From Ectocarpus siliculosus (taxonomy: Eukaryota; Sar; Phaeophyceae; Ectocarpales; Ectocarpaceae): a stretch of DNA of 14,588 nucleotides. This document shows, one piece after another, positions 1-7,605 of this stretch. The position numbers were made by a program, and so were the translations under genes. The stretch lies in the NCBI GenBank assembly GCA_000310025.1, contig FN649730.1:1395418-1410005 (forward strand). Direction: 5' to 3'. How positions within the stretch are numbered: position 1 is the first letter of the stretch; the number at the start of each line of letters is the position of its first letter. The notes under the pieces were generated by a model. It was not told where the DNA came from and searched no databases. It was given only the letters and a program-made list of their open reading frames with translations.

Positions 1-16
1 GGGGGGGGGGGGGGGG
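1..16. repeat. Terminal poly-G tract (G16)
   Basis: The window begins with 16 G, the likely cause of a contig end. Confidence 0.95.
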
Positions 17-266
17 TACGCAAAAGACGCCTCCGGTGCTGTCTGTCATCTACCGATTTCTCGCGTTGGTTTCGTATGAGGGGTCAGTGATGGTACTGAT
101 CACATGATCACGAAGATCGACAAGAAGACGCAGTACGGCGTTGCAGGGCGTGTGATGCAGTGAGGATCCCGACATGGAAAGGGCCGCATGCCACACTCAA
201 ATGTTTCAGCTGCCACACATAGAACATCAGTGCATCTACACATACATACATACATACATACATACA

Positions 267-346
<80 letters not shown>

Positions 347-3300
347 GGGCGGTCGCTGCGTGCACCTGCATGACGAGCGGCCTGTGCAGCCTGTCATTTG
401 AAGTGGGGACAGAACAATCACTACCGTCGCCCCCCGCCCCGCCCTCCCCACCCCCGCCCTCGGCTCCGGCGCTCCCGGGACCTTCCCCTCCAGCCACGAA
501 CCCGTCGATACCAGCAGGCAGCGGTCGAACGAAGAATGTCGTCAGATCTACGTAGATGCCTCCGAACTTGTAGAGCTCCAACAGCGCCAGGTAGACCGTG
601 ACATAGGCGTCCGGAACCGCCTCTTCCACCGCCTGAGGTTTCCATGCGGGGGGAAAGGGATGGGCACGGTGGATAAAGATGCAAAAAATTAAACGGCGAA
701 TAATTAAAAAACGTTAACGAAGGCCGGAAGAAAAACTGCGGGCCATGGTTTAGTCCATTTCAGGTGTGCAGGCATTTGATGTCACCAGAGGACGAAGACG
801 CCAAGCACGGACAAAAAAAAAAAAAAGACAAGTGTACACAAGAGCACAACAGAAGGACGGGAGCAATCCAATCCAAGCTTTGTTCTGCGTTCGACGGGAA
901 ACAAAAACACATCACCTGACAGCAGCCTTCGCACGTTCTATGAAGCAAACGTGCTGGATAAAGCATACAATCGGGGAACTTGGGTTAGGGTGAGGGCTAG
1001 GGAATACGGTCTGCGTACCCCCCCTCCCTGCTCTACTTCCTCATAAACTAGGAAGGTGGTCCTCACCTGGAAAGTGGAGATCTTCATTCCTTGGCCGTAG
1101 AGCAAGGTGTCTTCATGACGACGCCACCACTTGTGCCCCGGAATCATCCTCCCGTTCAACTTCACGGTACCTAGCGCCTTCCCGAAGTATATCTCCACCT
1201 ATGCACATGACAGTTAAATGTGTATTTTTGATAGCATAACGTTCGTCTTCACGGTAGCGAGCGCCTCGCGAAGTATATCTCCACCTATGCACATGACAGT
1301 TAAATGTGTAATTTTGATAGCATAACGTTCGTCTTCACGGTAGCGAGAGCCTTCGCGAAGTATATCTCCACCTACGCACATGATAGTTGATACCATGTAT
1401 TTTTGATAGCATAACGTTCGTCTTCACGGTAGCGAGCGCCTTCGCCAAGTATATCTCCAACTATGCAAATGATAACTTAACATGTACTATTGATAGCATA
1501 ACACCGCCCGTTCATCTGTTCATTTTCACGCTAGCGAGCGCCTTCCCGAAGTATATCTCCACCTACGCACATGATAGTATTAGTAAGAACGTATTATTGA
1601 TAGCAAAATGCAGCCCGTCATCATGGAATTCATCGCGGGAAAGGGAGCATAATGGCGGGCAGAGAACGTGAACAAGTGTGGGTCGATGACAGGTGGTGTA
1701 TTGGAAGAAGATTGTAGGATCCACGCGGGAGAACTGATCCTTAGAAAATGTTCGGAAGAACCACGGGAACTCTGGGAGCAAAAAAAAAACGAAAAGGAGG
1801 GATTCGCCCTCCAAATAGATGGCACGGGGAACGTGAGCCGTTGACATGGTAGGAAAAAACCAGAAAAAACGAGCAATTTTCACACTTTTTAGTGTCACTT
1901 AATAACATCAATACAAAAAAACACTATTTAGAGCACTAAGTACGACCACCAATTCTCAAGGTCACAATAAAAAAATGTCTCAACGTGTCGACCGCGAACT
2001 AGACATGTCAATCAAACACATGGTTTGTACGTGTAGGGGGGACAAAAACGCCGTGTGTGTGTGTAGGGGGGGGGGAGTCGTTTGTTCGCACAGCGCACCT
2101 TGACGTCGTAACCCCTCTTGCTGTACTTCTGGAACTGCGTGAGAGCGAGGATGTTTGCCCACTTGTAAAAGAACGCGAACCGCGGTCCTGGTTTTCGTAG
2201 ATCACCCGTGTTCGTAGATCGCCCATGTTTGCAGATCACCAGTGTTCGGAGATGGCCCGTGTTCGTCGATCACCCGTGTTCGTAGATCACCACGTGTTCG
2301 TAGATCGCCCGTGTTCGTCGATCACCCGTGTTCGTAGATCGCCCGTGTTGGTAGATCGCCCGTGTTCGTCGATCACCCGTGTTCGTAGATCGCCCGTGTT
2401 GGTAGATCGCCCGTGTTCATAGATCGCCCGTGTTCGTAGATCGCCCGTGTTCGTAGATCGCCCGTGTTTCGAGATCACCAGTGTTCGGAGATCAGCCGCC
2501 GGCCCAGATCACCCAGTGATTGTGCGAAAAACGTGCGTGCATCAAACAGGTTGGGTTAGAGCAGACTGGGGCGAGTTGGCTTTGTTGAGTCTAGGCGGAG
2601 CACGAGTTGACTGATGGCAAGTCGAGGAGACACGAGATACGAGGAAACTAGATGTGTTGTCTAGGGTAGTGGCAACGGGGTCTGCCGTTGGGCACCCAAA
2701 AAATACCATGACGGGACCCTCGCCACCTCCCCCAAGAAAAGGTCTCATGTCGTTACACCACATTGAATTCAAGAAGAGGAGGAGGGTTAACCTATAGTCC
2801 AATACAATGTAGTCCCTTGTGGCAAAAAAAAAGCAAAAAGGCCCTTCTCTTCCTCCCCGGTTTCTTGTGCCCAATCTCCCGCCGAAAAAAACACCTACAG
2901 ACTCACCGACGGTTATTACTCTGACGCGCGCCCCTGGGTAGACGTGGATGATGCTCTCTAGCGCACGGTAACCGTAGAGGGTAAGCTTAGGGGCCCCGAA
3001 CCCCCATCCCACGAGAACTTTCGGCTGCCCCGCCGGGTTGGCAGTCGTTCTCGGCAGGCACCCTTTGTCGTTGGCAGGGGTTTGGTAGAAGTGCGGTAAA
3101 GGTAGCATGGGATGGAGGGAAACGTATGCAGGTAAGGTCATGGCAAACGTTGAACAGGGTAGACGCTTATGTAGTACACACTATAAAGAGGGATGCATGC
3201 AGGTCGTCGCAAAAGTTGAACCTGGAGGTTGTTTTCATCCATCGCACAGTAGGGTAACAGACGTATGGCTCACGTACCACAGATGGTATGCAAAAATACA

Positions 3301-4639
3301 ATTACTGAATTTGGTCCACCGTCCGTGCATTTTCGAACTGAAACCGCCTGAAAATAATTTTTCTGAACATCGTGGTGGGGATGGCGTATCACGCGGCGGT
3401 GCTCCAAGAGTCGCACAGCTGCAAAGGGAAAGAATAGGGCGGCGGCCAATAACATGGCGAACTATGGCGTGTCGGCCCCAGGCGTTCCACATGAATCCAG
3501 TCCTGAAAACGGAACAGAATGCGCCAAAAGGCGCGATAACACATAAGAACGATGGCATTTACACCTACTGGTGTTTCGCTCTCAGAGCACAAATGGGCGC
3601 CAACGTTTCACCTATAGGGTCCGGTCCTAGCGGCGCCCATTCCTCCAAGTCGTCCAAGGGGACCTCTCCCCACCCTGCTTCATACTGCCATCTCTCCCTG
3701 GCAAATTGGGGGGGGGGGGGAGGAGTCAGGCGACGATAAGTGGGTGTGGGGTGGGTGTGCTCATAGTCGTGCATGCCGTAGTCGTTAGACCATTGACCTC
3801 GCATCCCTACAAAGCCGGGACGGAGCACGCCGGGTTCTCACCGGACCAGGCTCTGGGGGGGGGTGGGGTAAGACCGGGGGTACGGAGCATAACATGTCGT
3901 CGAGTAGGGGGGAGGGTGCGCTGCTGGTGTGTTGAGAGAGGGAAACGTGCACCCACGGGTGAAGAGACCATGTAATGTTTTCCCTCCACGGTGAAAGTCT
4001 ATCGTCCTGGTAGAACTGCTCTCGTATGGACCTACACGGCACAACTACCGCTGCTGCCAAGGACATCTCACAATGTTCCCGGCGGCAGCCCCTCCCGACT
4101 ACTAGCAGCACGGCCCAGCACACCCAAAACAACGGCAACGTGTACGATACTTCGAAGTATATGTTTCGGCGACAATACGGCGGCAAGCAGACCCGTAGGA
4201 CGAAACGGATGGACAAGATCGACGTGAAAACTCGGCCGTAATAAATAGAACAAGATCGTTGTATTGACGAGGTTCGAAACGAGATTCAAAAGCATTGTTT
4301 GCCTCTGGATTTCGGGACTGGGCCATAGACAACAACAGCAATAACGACAACAACGAGACCAACAACAACCAGACTGGCTGAACATACGACCAGAAGACGC
4401 ACGCACCTCTCACTCAGTGCCGTCCCGTTCCTGCCCAAGAACTCAACCCCTCCTCCTCGCGGGTACTCCTCGATCGAAGCACGTCCCCCGTTGTCGCCCC
4501 CACGACCATCGCCGCCGCCGCCACCACCGCCGCCACCACCGCCGCCACCGCCACCGCCGCCGCCGCTCCCCACGGATGTGGTGGGTTTGGCGCTGCTGTT
4601 GTAGTAGACTAGCACCGTCAGGATGATGCAGGAGAGCAT
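1..4639 (-). CDS. Golgi-type glycosyltransferase with DXD-like motif (GT32-like), partial, six exons placed
   Basis: Spliced gene whose exons run from 4639 down to 54; it continues past the left edge. Reconstructed order: N-terminal hydrophobic segment (about residues 1-13), Gly-rich stalk, then a GT-A-like catalytic domain. Domain landmarks are ALESIIHVYPGARVRVIT (about residues 109-126), WANILALTQFQKYSKRGYDV (exon 3), and VTVYLALLELYKFGGIYVDL followed by TTFFVRPLP (exon 5, Asp at about residue 230). The last block matches the 'LykyGGiYlDxD' signature of the Gly_transf_sug/GT32 family, which moves a sugar from a nucleotide-sugar donor to an acceptor, usually in the Golgi. Exons 1-5 join with matching phases and no stop. 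The third motif residue is Thr, not Asp. The donor and acceptor sugars cannot be told. A capsule-synthesis-type transferase is an alternative. Family call is firm; exact substrate is unknown. Confidence 0.75.
54..195 (-). CDS. Glycosyltransferase exon 6 (tentative)
   Basis: A 142-base open block between acceptor ACATTTGAG| and donor AAATCG|GTAGAT. It encodes WHAALSMSGSSLHHTPCNAV, then LRLLVDLRDHVISTITDPSY. The shape 'QWhaA..aPgHPvl..ll' is what normally follows the DXD region in GT32 enzymes, which is why I call it. It contains no ATG and is bracketed by stops, so a simple ORF scan misses it. It leaves in phase 2, and the gene continues beyond the window. Confidence 0.5.
196..365 (-). other. 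Glycosyltransferase intron 5 with CATA and GACA microsatellites
   Basis: Short intron that is more than half simple repeat. If exon 5 really ends at 425, the intron is 60 bases longer. Confidence 0.45.
241..346. repeat. Compound microsatellite (CATA)n-(GACA)n
   Basis: About six CATA units (241-265) run directly into about twenty GACA units (268-346). Translation in several frames gives meaningless repeated peptides, so open frames across it are artefacts. Confidence 0.95.
366..632 (-). CDS. Glycosyltransferase exon 5: DXD-like core
   Basis: Begins after acceptor AACCTCAG| in phase 0, matching exon 4. It carries the family signature: AVEEAVPDAYVTVYLALLEL, then YKFGGIYVDLTTFFVRPLP and AGIDGFVAG. 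A Gly/Ala/Glu-rich loop follows (about 455-510). The frame stays open to ATGCAG|GTGCAC at 366, but that donor is phase 0 while exon 6 needs phase 1. A donor at GACG|GTAGTG (exon end 425) would fit exon 6. The 3' border is therefore uncertain. Confidence 0.72.
633..1066 (-). other. Glycosyltransferase intron 4
   Basis: 434 bases, GTGAGG..CAG. It contains A-rich runs (814-827) and, at 982-1002, a run of GGGTTAGGG-like units that gives a C/T-rich stretch on the transcribed strand. No coding signal seen. Confidence 0.6.
1067..1198 (-). CDS. Glycosyltransferase exon 4
   Basis: 44 codons in phase 0, between acceptor GTGCATAG| and donor TTCCAG|GTGAGG. It encodes VEIYFGKALGTVKLNGRMIP, then GHKWWRRHEDTLLYGQGMKI and STFQ. 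An in-frame TAG immediately upstream fixes the earliest possible exon start at 1198. The first about 40 bases are the leftmost member of the tandem array at 1161-1617, so close copies of this acceptor and exon start lie upstream in the intron. A minor acceptor at 1171-1172 would give a different phase. Confidence 0.7.
1161..1617. repeat. Tandem array of five 86-102 base units containing a duplicated 3' splice site
   Basis: Unit starts at 1161, 1248, 1334, 1423 and 1525, each beginning TTCACGG/C. Every unit contains AAGTATATCTCCA, the complement of the exon 4 start (TGGAGATATACTT). It continues through the acceptor and the intron stretch TGATAGCATAAC. The first unit overlaps exon 4 itself. Copies are 80-95% alike by eye; unit 4 has diverged most. 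Confidence 0.92.
1199..2098 (-). other. Glycosyltransferase intron 3
   Basis: 900 bases, GTGCGC..TAG. Its 3' half (1199-1617) is a tandem array of its own 3' splice region. Its 5' part holds (GT)n and poly-G tracts (2052-2075). Between 1620 and 1980 is AT-rich sequence in which I see nothing recognisable. Confidence 0.6.
2052..2075. repeat. (GT)n followed by G10
   Basis: A GT dinucleotide run followed by ten G at 2066-2075. A shorter copy of the same pattern (GTGTAGGGGGG) lies just upstream at about 2031-2041. It sits in glycosyltransferase intron 3, close to the donor. Confidence 0.85.
2099..2187 (-). CDS. Glycosyltransferase exon 3
   Basis: Small 89-base exon between acceptor GAAAACCAG| and donor GTCAAG|GTGCGC. 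Two leading bases (GA) complete the Gly codon opened by exon 2. It encodes PRFAFFYKWANILALTQFQK followed by YSKRGYDVK. The pattern 'helix, then GYDV' fits the second beta-alpha unit of this fold. The exon leaves in phase 0, which matches exon 4. The acceptor lacks a pyrimidine tract because a 17-base minisatellite runs right up to it. Confidence 0.68.
2188..2906 (-). other. Glycosyltransferase intron 2
   Basis: 719 bases, GTGAGT..CAG. The 3' 300 bases are the 17-base minisatellite. The 5' part (2500-2900) shows no feature beyond A-rich runs (2823-2833, 2885-2890). Confidence 0.6.
2191..2495. repeat. 17-base minisatellite, about 18 units
   Basis: Consensus GTGTTCGTAGATCGCCC with variants. A 51-base trimer is repeated exactly at 2311-2361 and 2362-2412. 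The array lies in glycosyltransferase intron 2 and ends a few bases from the exon 3 acceptor. Frames open across it on both strands only because the unit lacks stops. Confidence 0.95.
2907..3062 (-). CDS. Glycosyltransferase exon 2: start of catalytic domain
   Basis: Bounded by acceptor AACGACAAAG| and donor GTCG|GTGAGT. It enters with two bases that complete the codon left by exon 1 and leaves in phase 1. It encodes PKVLVGWGFGAPKL and LESIIHVYPGARVRVIT. The first resembles the 'PKxIHQIW' opening strand of GT32 enzymes, the second the helix and strand that follow it. GC-rich third positions contrast with the flanking introns. Confidence 0.7.
3521..3641. repeat. Two inverted repeats (hairpins)
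   Basis: GCGCC-AAAA-GGCGC at 3521-3534 is a perfect 5-base stem with a 4-base loop. AATGGGCGCC (3592-3601) pairs perfectly with GGCGCCCATT (3632-3641) across a 30-base loop. Confidence 0.8.
3708..3720. repeat. Poly-G tract (G13)
   Basis: Thirteen consecutive G. Similar tracts occur at 3855-3863, 5275-5284 and 6512-6522. Confidence 0.9.
3764..3850 (+). repeat. Dispersed repeat B, copy 1
   Basis: Shares CCATTGACCTCGCAT, CGGGACGGAGC and GCCGGGTT in the same order and spacing with 6395-6480. Both copies are followed by a poly-G tract. Confidence 0.85.
4414..4639 (-). CDS. Glycosyltransferase exon 1: membrane anchor and poly-Gly stalk
   Basis: Starts at ATG 4639 (MLSCIILTVLVYY...), a hydrophobic stretch typical of a type II Golgi signal anchor. 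A stalk with about 18 consecutive glycines follows, then a sequon (NGT). It ends at CTGA|GTGAGA in phase 1, which fits exon 2. The frame stays open upstream of 4639 and contains no other ATG there. A 3' splice site (GCCGCCGCAG) sits just upstream, at about 4645, so 4639 may lie inside a second exon, with the true start further right. A second donor (GAG|GTGCGT) lies 7 bases downstream. Confidence 0.55.
4511..4566. repeat. GCC/ACC trinucleotide tract coding for poly-Gly
   Basis: On the minus strand this reads as GGC/GGT codons in glycosyltransferase exon 1, giving the Gly-rich stalk after the membrane anchor. Confidence 0.85.
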
Positions 4640-4785
4640 CAGCACCTGCGGCGGCGGCCGCGAGATGCACGGTTTCGAGGGAGAATTGGCAAGGCAAAGG
4701 ATAGGGATTCCGTTTTTTTTGTCCGTTGCAAGACGCGTGAAGGCTAGCACCGCAGTGTAGGGGTCCTCAGGGAGAGTTGCCCTTC

Positions 4786-4848
4786 TCTGTGACTGGCCAC
4801 GGATTGGAACTTCTACCCGGCAGGAATGCTCCGTGTGAGCGCTGATAA
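4786..4848 (+). repeat. Dispersed repeat D, copy 1
   Basis: Shares CCACGGATTGGA, CTACCCG and TGTGAGCGCTGATA with 10659-10722, in the same order with small indels. Confidence 0.85.
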
Positions 4849-5996
4849 TAAAGTGAAAAACATAACACTAAAAGAAAAATAGCTCACCCGAGGAAGAGGA
4901 CTCAACGAACAAGTGTATTGTTGGGGATTCATTTCACTTCGAATGAAAGGAAAACATTACTCTCAGCATGAACTGCTGTGCTGACGTCACTTCCTCGTCA
5001 GAAAAAAAGAAACACCAGCGAAAGGAATCAACGAACAAAAAAAAAAGCGATTCTCGTCCAAAGGGAGATCCTTGATACACACTTGTAGACGCCGCTCTTT
5101 CAGCATGAACCGCGACTACCGCAAAACACACAAGCAAGTATTTTTGGCGGACCGATCTCCAACGCAAAATTCTGATCCGCAGCCCGCGCCTGATGTGTCC
5201 TCACCAAAACACAAAACTAAAATATGGTACAACAACACCAAAATGACATTAACATACAGCAGTTACAATTACACGGGGGGGGGGCTACGCGTAGACAAAC
5301 ACAATCGAAGGACAAGGTGAAGCCGAGTAAATCACGGGGGAGATGACAAAAACGGGCAGCAAGATAACTCCGGGACTGAACGTGATATGGAGGTGGCAGG
5401 AGTATCTTCAACGTCATGAATGTATTGCCTTCCATCGCGTACCCTTTCCCCTCAATGTGGCACATTTGATGGACGTTATGCTATTGCCTATTATAGTATG
5501 TTCGACACTCGGATGAGTGCCTTTTCCCGCGTCGGCGCTAGAGAGAGTCTAACCGGCGAGAACTTGACAAGGAATATTCATATTAGATAGTACTCCGGCA
5601 TTGTCAGCAGGGTTGTGGGGGGATATGTACGTCTTGGAGTACTGAATGGGGGACACAGGTAGGTATTTATCATCTTTACCTTGATCTTGAACCCCACCAC
5701 ACACAGTTCCAATTGCACAGCAGTGTTAAGTAACTGTGGGGAAAATGGCATTGAGGCAGTGCAAATCCGACGATAACCGAAGGAGGGGAAGGATGGAGAA
5801 TCTTGCGATTTTCTGACACCTTGATCGGTCACCGTGGATCCTCATATTTCATTTTGCTTGGCATCGCGCGTCGTGTGTGGGAAAGGTCGGCGCTGCTGTG
5901 TATCGATCCGCCCTTATCGATCTTGATCGTGTCCACCGTGCCGCCTTGTAACGCGAAATCTAGTTGGGAATCATCGTGTGTCATTTTACTTGTGCA

Positions 5997-6065
5997 CACT
6001 ACCTTTTTTGGGGTAAGTTAGCATGTGACATGGGCAGCGAGATCGGAACGGTTGTTAACGTGAAG

Positions 6066-6113
<48 letters not shown>

Positions 6114-6118
6114 GCAAC
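5997..6118 (+). repeat. Dispersed repeat C, copy 1, ending in a (CAA)n tail
   Basis: Contains ACCTTTTTTGGGGTAAGTT and GATCGGAACGG...GTGAAGAC, both shared with 11028-11154. It then runs into about 16 CAA units (6066-6112). Confidence 0.8.
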
Positions 6119-6180
6119 ACTAGACTAATAGTTTGGTCGCGACTTACGGTGATCATCTGTGGGTCCCTTTTTCGCTTAGA

Positions 6181-6309
6181 TTGCATAAGGTACCACACCT
6201 CCTGGATCGATTTTCCAAGCTCGATTCCTCCGCGGCAAGACGCGGCAGGCGTGGTGCCACAAACGGTGCCGCTGTGGAACCGTCTCGTCGAAACCATTCC
6301 GAAAACGCG
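6181..6309 (+). repeat. Dispersed repeat A, copy 1
   Basis: TTGCATAAGGTACCACACC...AAGCTCGAT...GGAACCGTCTCGTCGAAA. The same blocks occur at 9391-9516 with nearly equal spacing (93 versus 91 bases between outer blocks). Confidence 0.85.
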
Positions 6310-6386
6310 TCCCATGGTAATTCATACTCTGGCATCCCGTTATTGGTGGAAGATCGACCCGTGAAACTCGGTCCACGGGGGGTGCG

Positions 6387-6480
6387 CTCATGTAAACGCA
6401 TGCTGCAGTCGCTGGACCATTGACCTCGCATCTCTACAACGTCGGGACGGAGCGATATGCCGGGTTTTCGCCGGCCCAGG
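6387..6480 (+). repeat. Dispersed repeat B, copy 2
   Basis: Second copy of the sequence at 3764-3850, lying directly downstream of repeat A copy 1 and followed by G11 at 6512-6522. Confidence 0.85.
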
Positions 6481-6651
6481 TTACGTTTCACAAGGATGAA
6501 CCGTTGGACCAGGGGGGGGGGGTGGTATCTCAAGCAACGAATGCAGCATACTTAGTAGTCTATTCGACTGTCGTCAAAGATGTACCCTTTCTGTGGGGAG
6601 TGAGCCTGCCATCGCGGGCATTGTCCGTGTCGGTCACACGAGTACAGGTGT

Positions 6652-6705
6652 TAGAAGGTACATCGGCAAAGATCGGAACTGTTATCATCTTTTAAATGTG
6701 AAGAC
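6652..6705 (+). repeat. Dispersed repeat C, copy 3 (partial)
   Basis: GATCGGAACTG...GTGAAGAC, matching 6041-6067 and 11122-11148. Together with copy 1 it brackets the A-B unit as short direct repeats. Confidence 0.65.
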
Positions 6706-7446
6706 ATCTGAACAAAACTGCTGTACTGCCGTACAATCATGAAGGCATGGACGCATGAACATCAACATTCCTTGAGCGAGTGCGAGTGGTGGTGTATGTC
6801 GAGTTTGCGGAGAAACGGGAAAAAGTTTATTTGTACACACTGCTGTTGCGAAGGAGAAGAAACGCGGGCTCGTCTTCGCGTCAAGCGCAATCTTTGCCGC
6901 TAGTTATGTCTGGGATAAGCCTGATGGAGAGCCGTGGAGACGCTCCGCCGCGCTGTATCCCAAACAGCTACAATACCTGTATCTATGCATAGGAACAACA
7001 GGTGCCTGTGCGCAAGTTGTTTAGCCGTCATTGCCCACTAATACATCTCTCGTTTGAGCTCCATGGGTGGTCACCCATGCAGGATAAGCCACAAAACATA
7101 AAGCGACTCATCTTTGCTGCAACCATGGCAAAGCCACGCCCATACTGCCCTCGTTCATCGCATCCGCAGCACGCGGTGATGACTTTGACGTGCTGCTCGA
7201 TTATGGGTGCGGAAAAAGAGCAAAATATGGAAAATACCTTGGGTGTCGTCCATATGCTGCGATTCCCAGCTGCACCCCGAGCATTCTGCTGGCTGCTGCT
7301 GCTGCTAGCCGAGGCTCTCCTCCTGCGCCTCCCCGCGGATCTAGGCGGCCTTCGCGAGGCTACGTTGCGGTGCATCGTCCACTGCTGCTGCTGCTGCTGC
7401 TCCTGTGCACGACAGCACGGCAGGTAGCAGCTCTCAACTCGGCTCT

Positions 7447-7467
7447 CTCTGTTGTTTCTTTTCCCAG
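7447..7467 (+). promoter_or_regulatory. Candidate 3' splice site of a 5' leader intron
   Basis: A pyrimidine-rich stretch ending in CCCAG, 12 bases before ATG 7480. It implies an untranslated (or short coding) exon further upstream that I cannot place. Confidence 0.45.
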
Positions 7468-7605
7468 ATAGGAATTGGGATGGGCCAGGGTATCAAAGTT
7501 TGCAGTTCGCAGGGTCCCTCGATCCCTCTGCTGCCTGCGCGCCGCGTCCAGAAGCATCATCTCCGCACTCCCGGGCCACGGCGAGAGGGAAGAGGGCGCT
7601 GGAGG

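Larger units (their letters stand above)
3063..4413 (-). other. Glycosyltransferase intron 1, with repeat fragments
   Basis: 1,351 bases, GTGAGA..AAG. It contains a copy of a dispersed repeat (3764-3850), G13 and G9 tracts, two GC-rich hairpins (3521-3534, 3592-3641) and an opposite-strand open frame at 3107-3739 that I do not accept as a gene. An additional in-phase exon cannot be excluded. Confidence 0.5.
4640..7479. other. Divergent intergenic region
   Basis: Separates the two head-to-head genes and should hold both promoters and 5' untranslated regions. I see no convincing TATA box or coding exon. It contains repeat copies D1 (4786-4848), C1 (5997-6118), A1 (6181-6309), B2 (6387-6480) and C3 (6652-6705). 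It also has a G10 tract at 5275-5284 and CTG runs at 7287-7307 and 7382-7401. Stretches 4850-5990 and 6740-7280 show nothing recognisable. Confidence 0.6.

Noticed and set aside
108-629. Minus-strand open frame continuing through the microsatellite
   Set aside because: Only the part before about 366 is real exon. The repeated Cys/Leu/Ser/Val peptide is translation of the GACA tract.
982-1002. Telomere-like GGGTTAGGGTGAGGGCTAGGG
   Set aside because: Only three degenerate units inside an intron; too short to be an interstitial telomere.
2225-2478. Open frames on both strands with repeated peptide units
   Set aside because: Products of the 17-base minisatellite, which lacks stops in several frames. 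No independent support.
3107-3739. Longest single open frame in the window (210 codons, plus strand)
   Set aside because: It lies inside a glycosyltransferase intron and ends in a poly-G-derived Gly run. It shows no recognisable domain, no coding-like composition and overlapping open frames on the other strand. An imperfect internal duplication (about 3126 and 3198) also suggests repeat-derived sequence.
3785-4216. Minus-strand open frame in glycosyltransferase intron 1 with a short hydrophobic stretch
   Set aside because: Exons 1 and 2 join directly in phase without it, and I see no family similarity. It could hide a small phase 1/1 exon, but I cannot support one.
6055-6315. Minus-strand frame with a long Leu run resembling a membrane segment
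   Set aside because: The Leu run is translation of the (CAA)n tract on the opposite strand.
7002-7427. Plus-strand open frame with Leu-rich and poly-Cys stretches
   Set aside because: Leu and Cys runs come from CTG/TGC triplet repeats. No splice or domain support; more likely promoter or leader of the Tom70-like gene.
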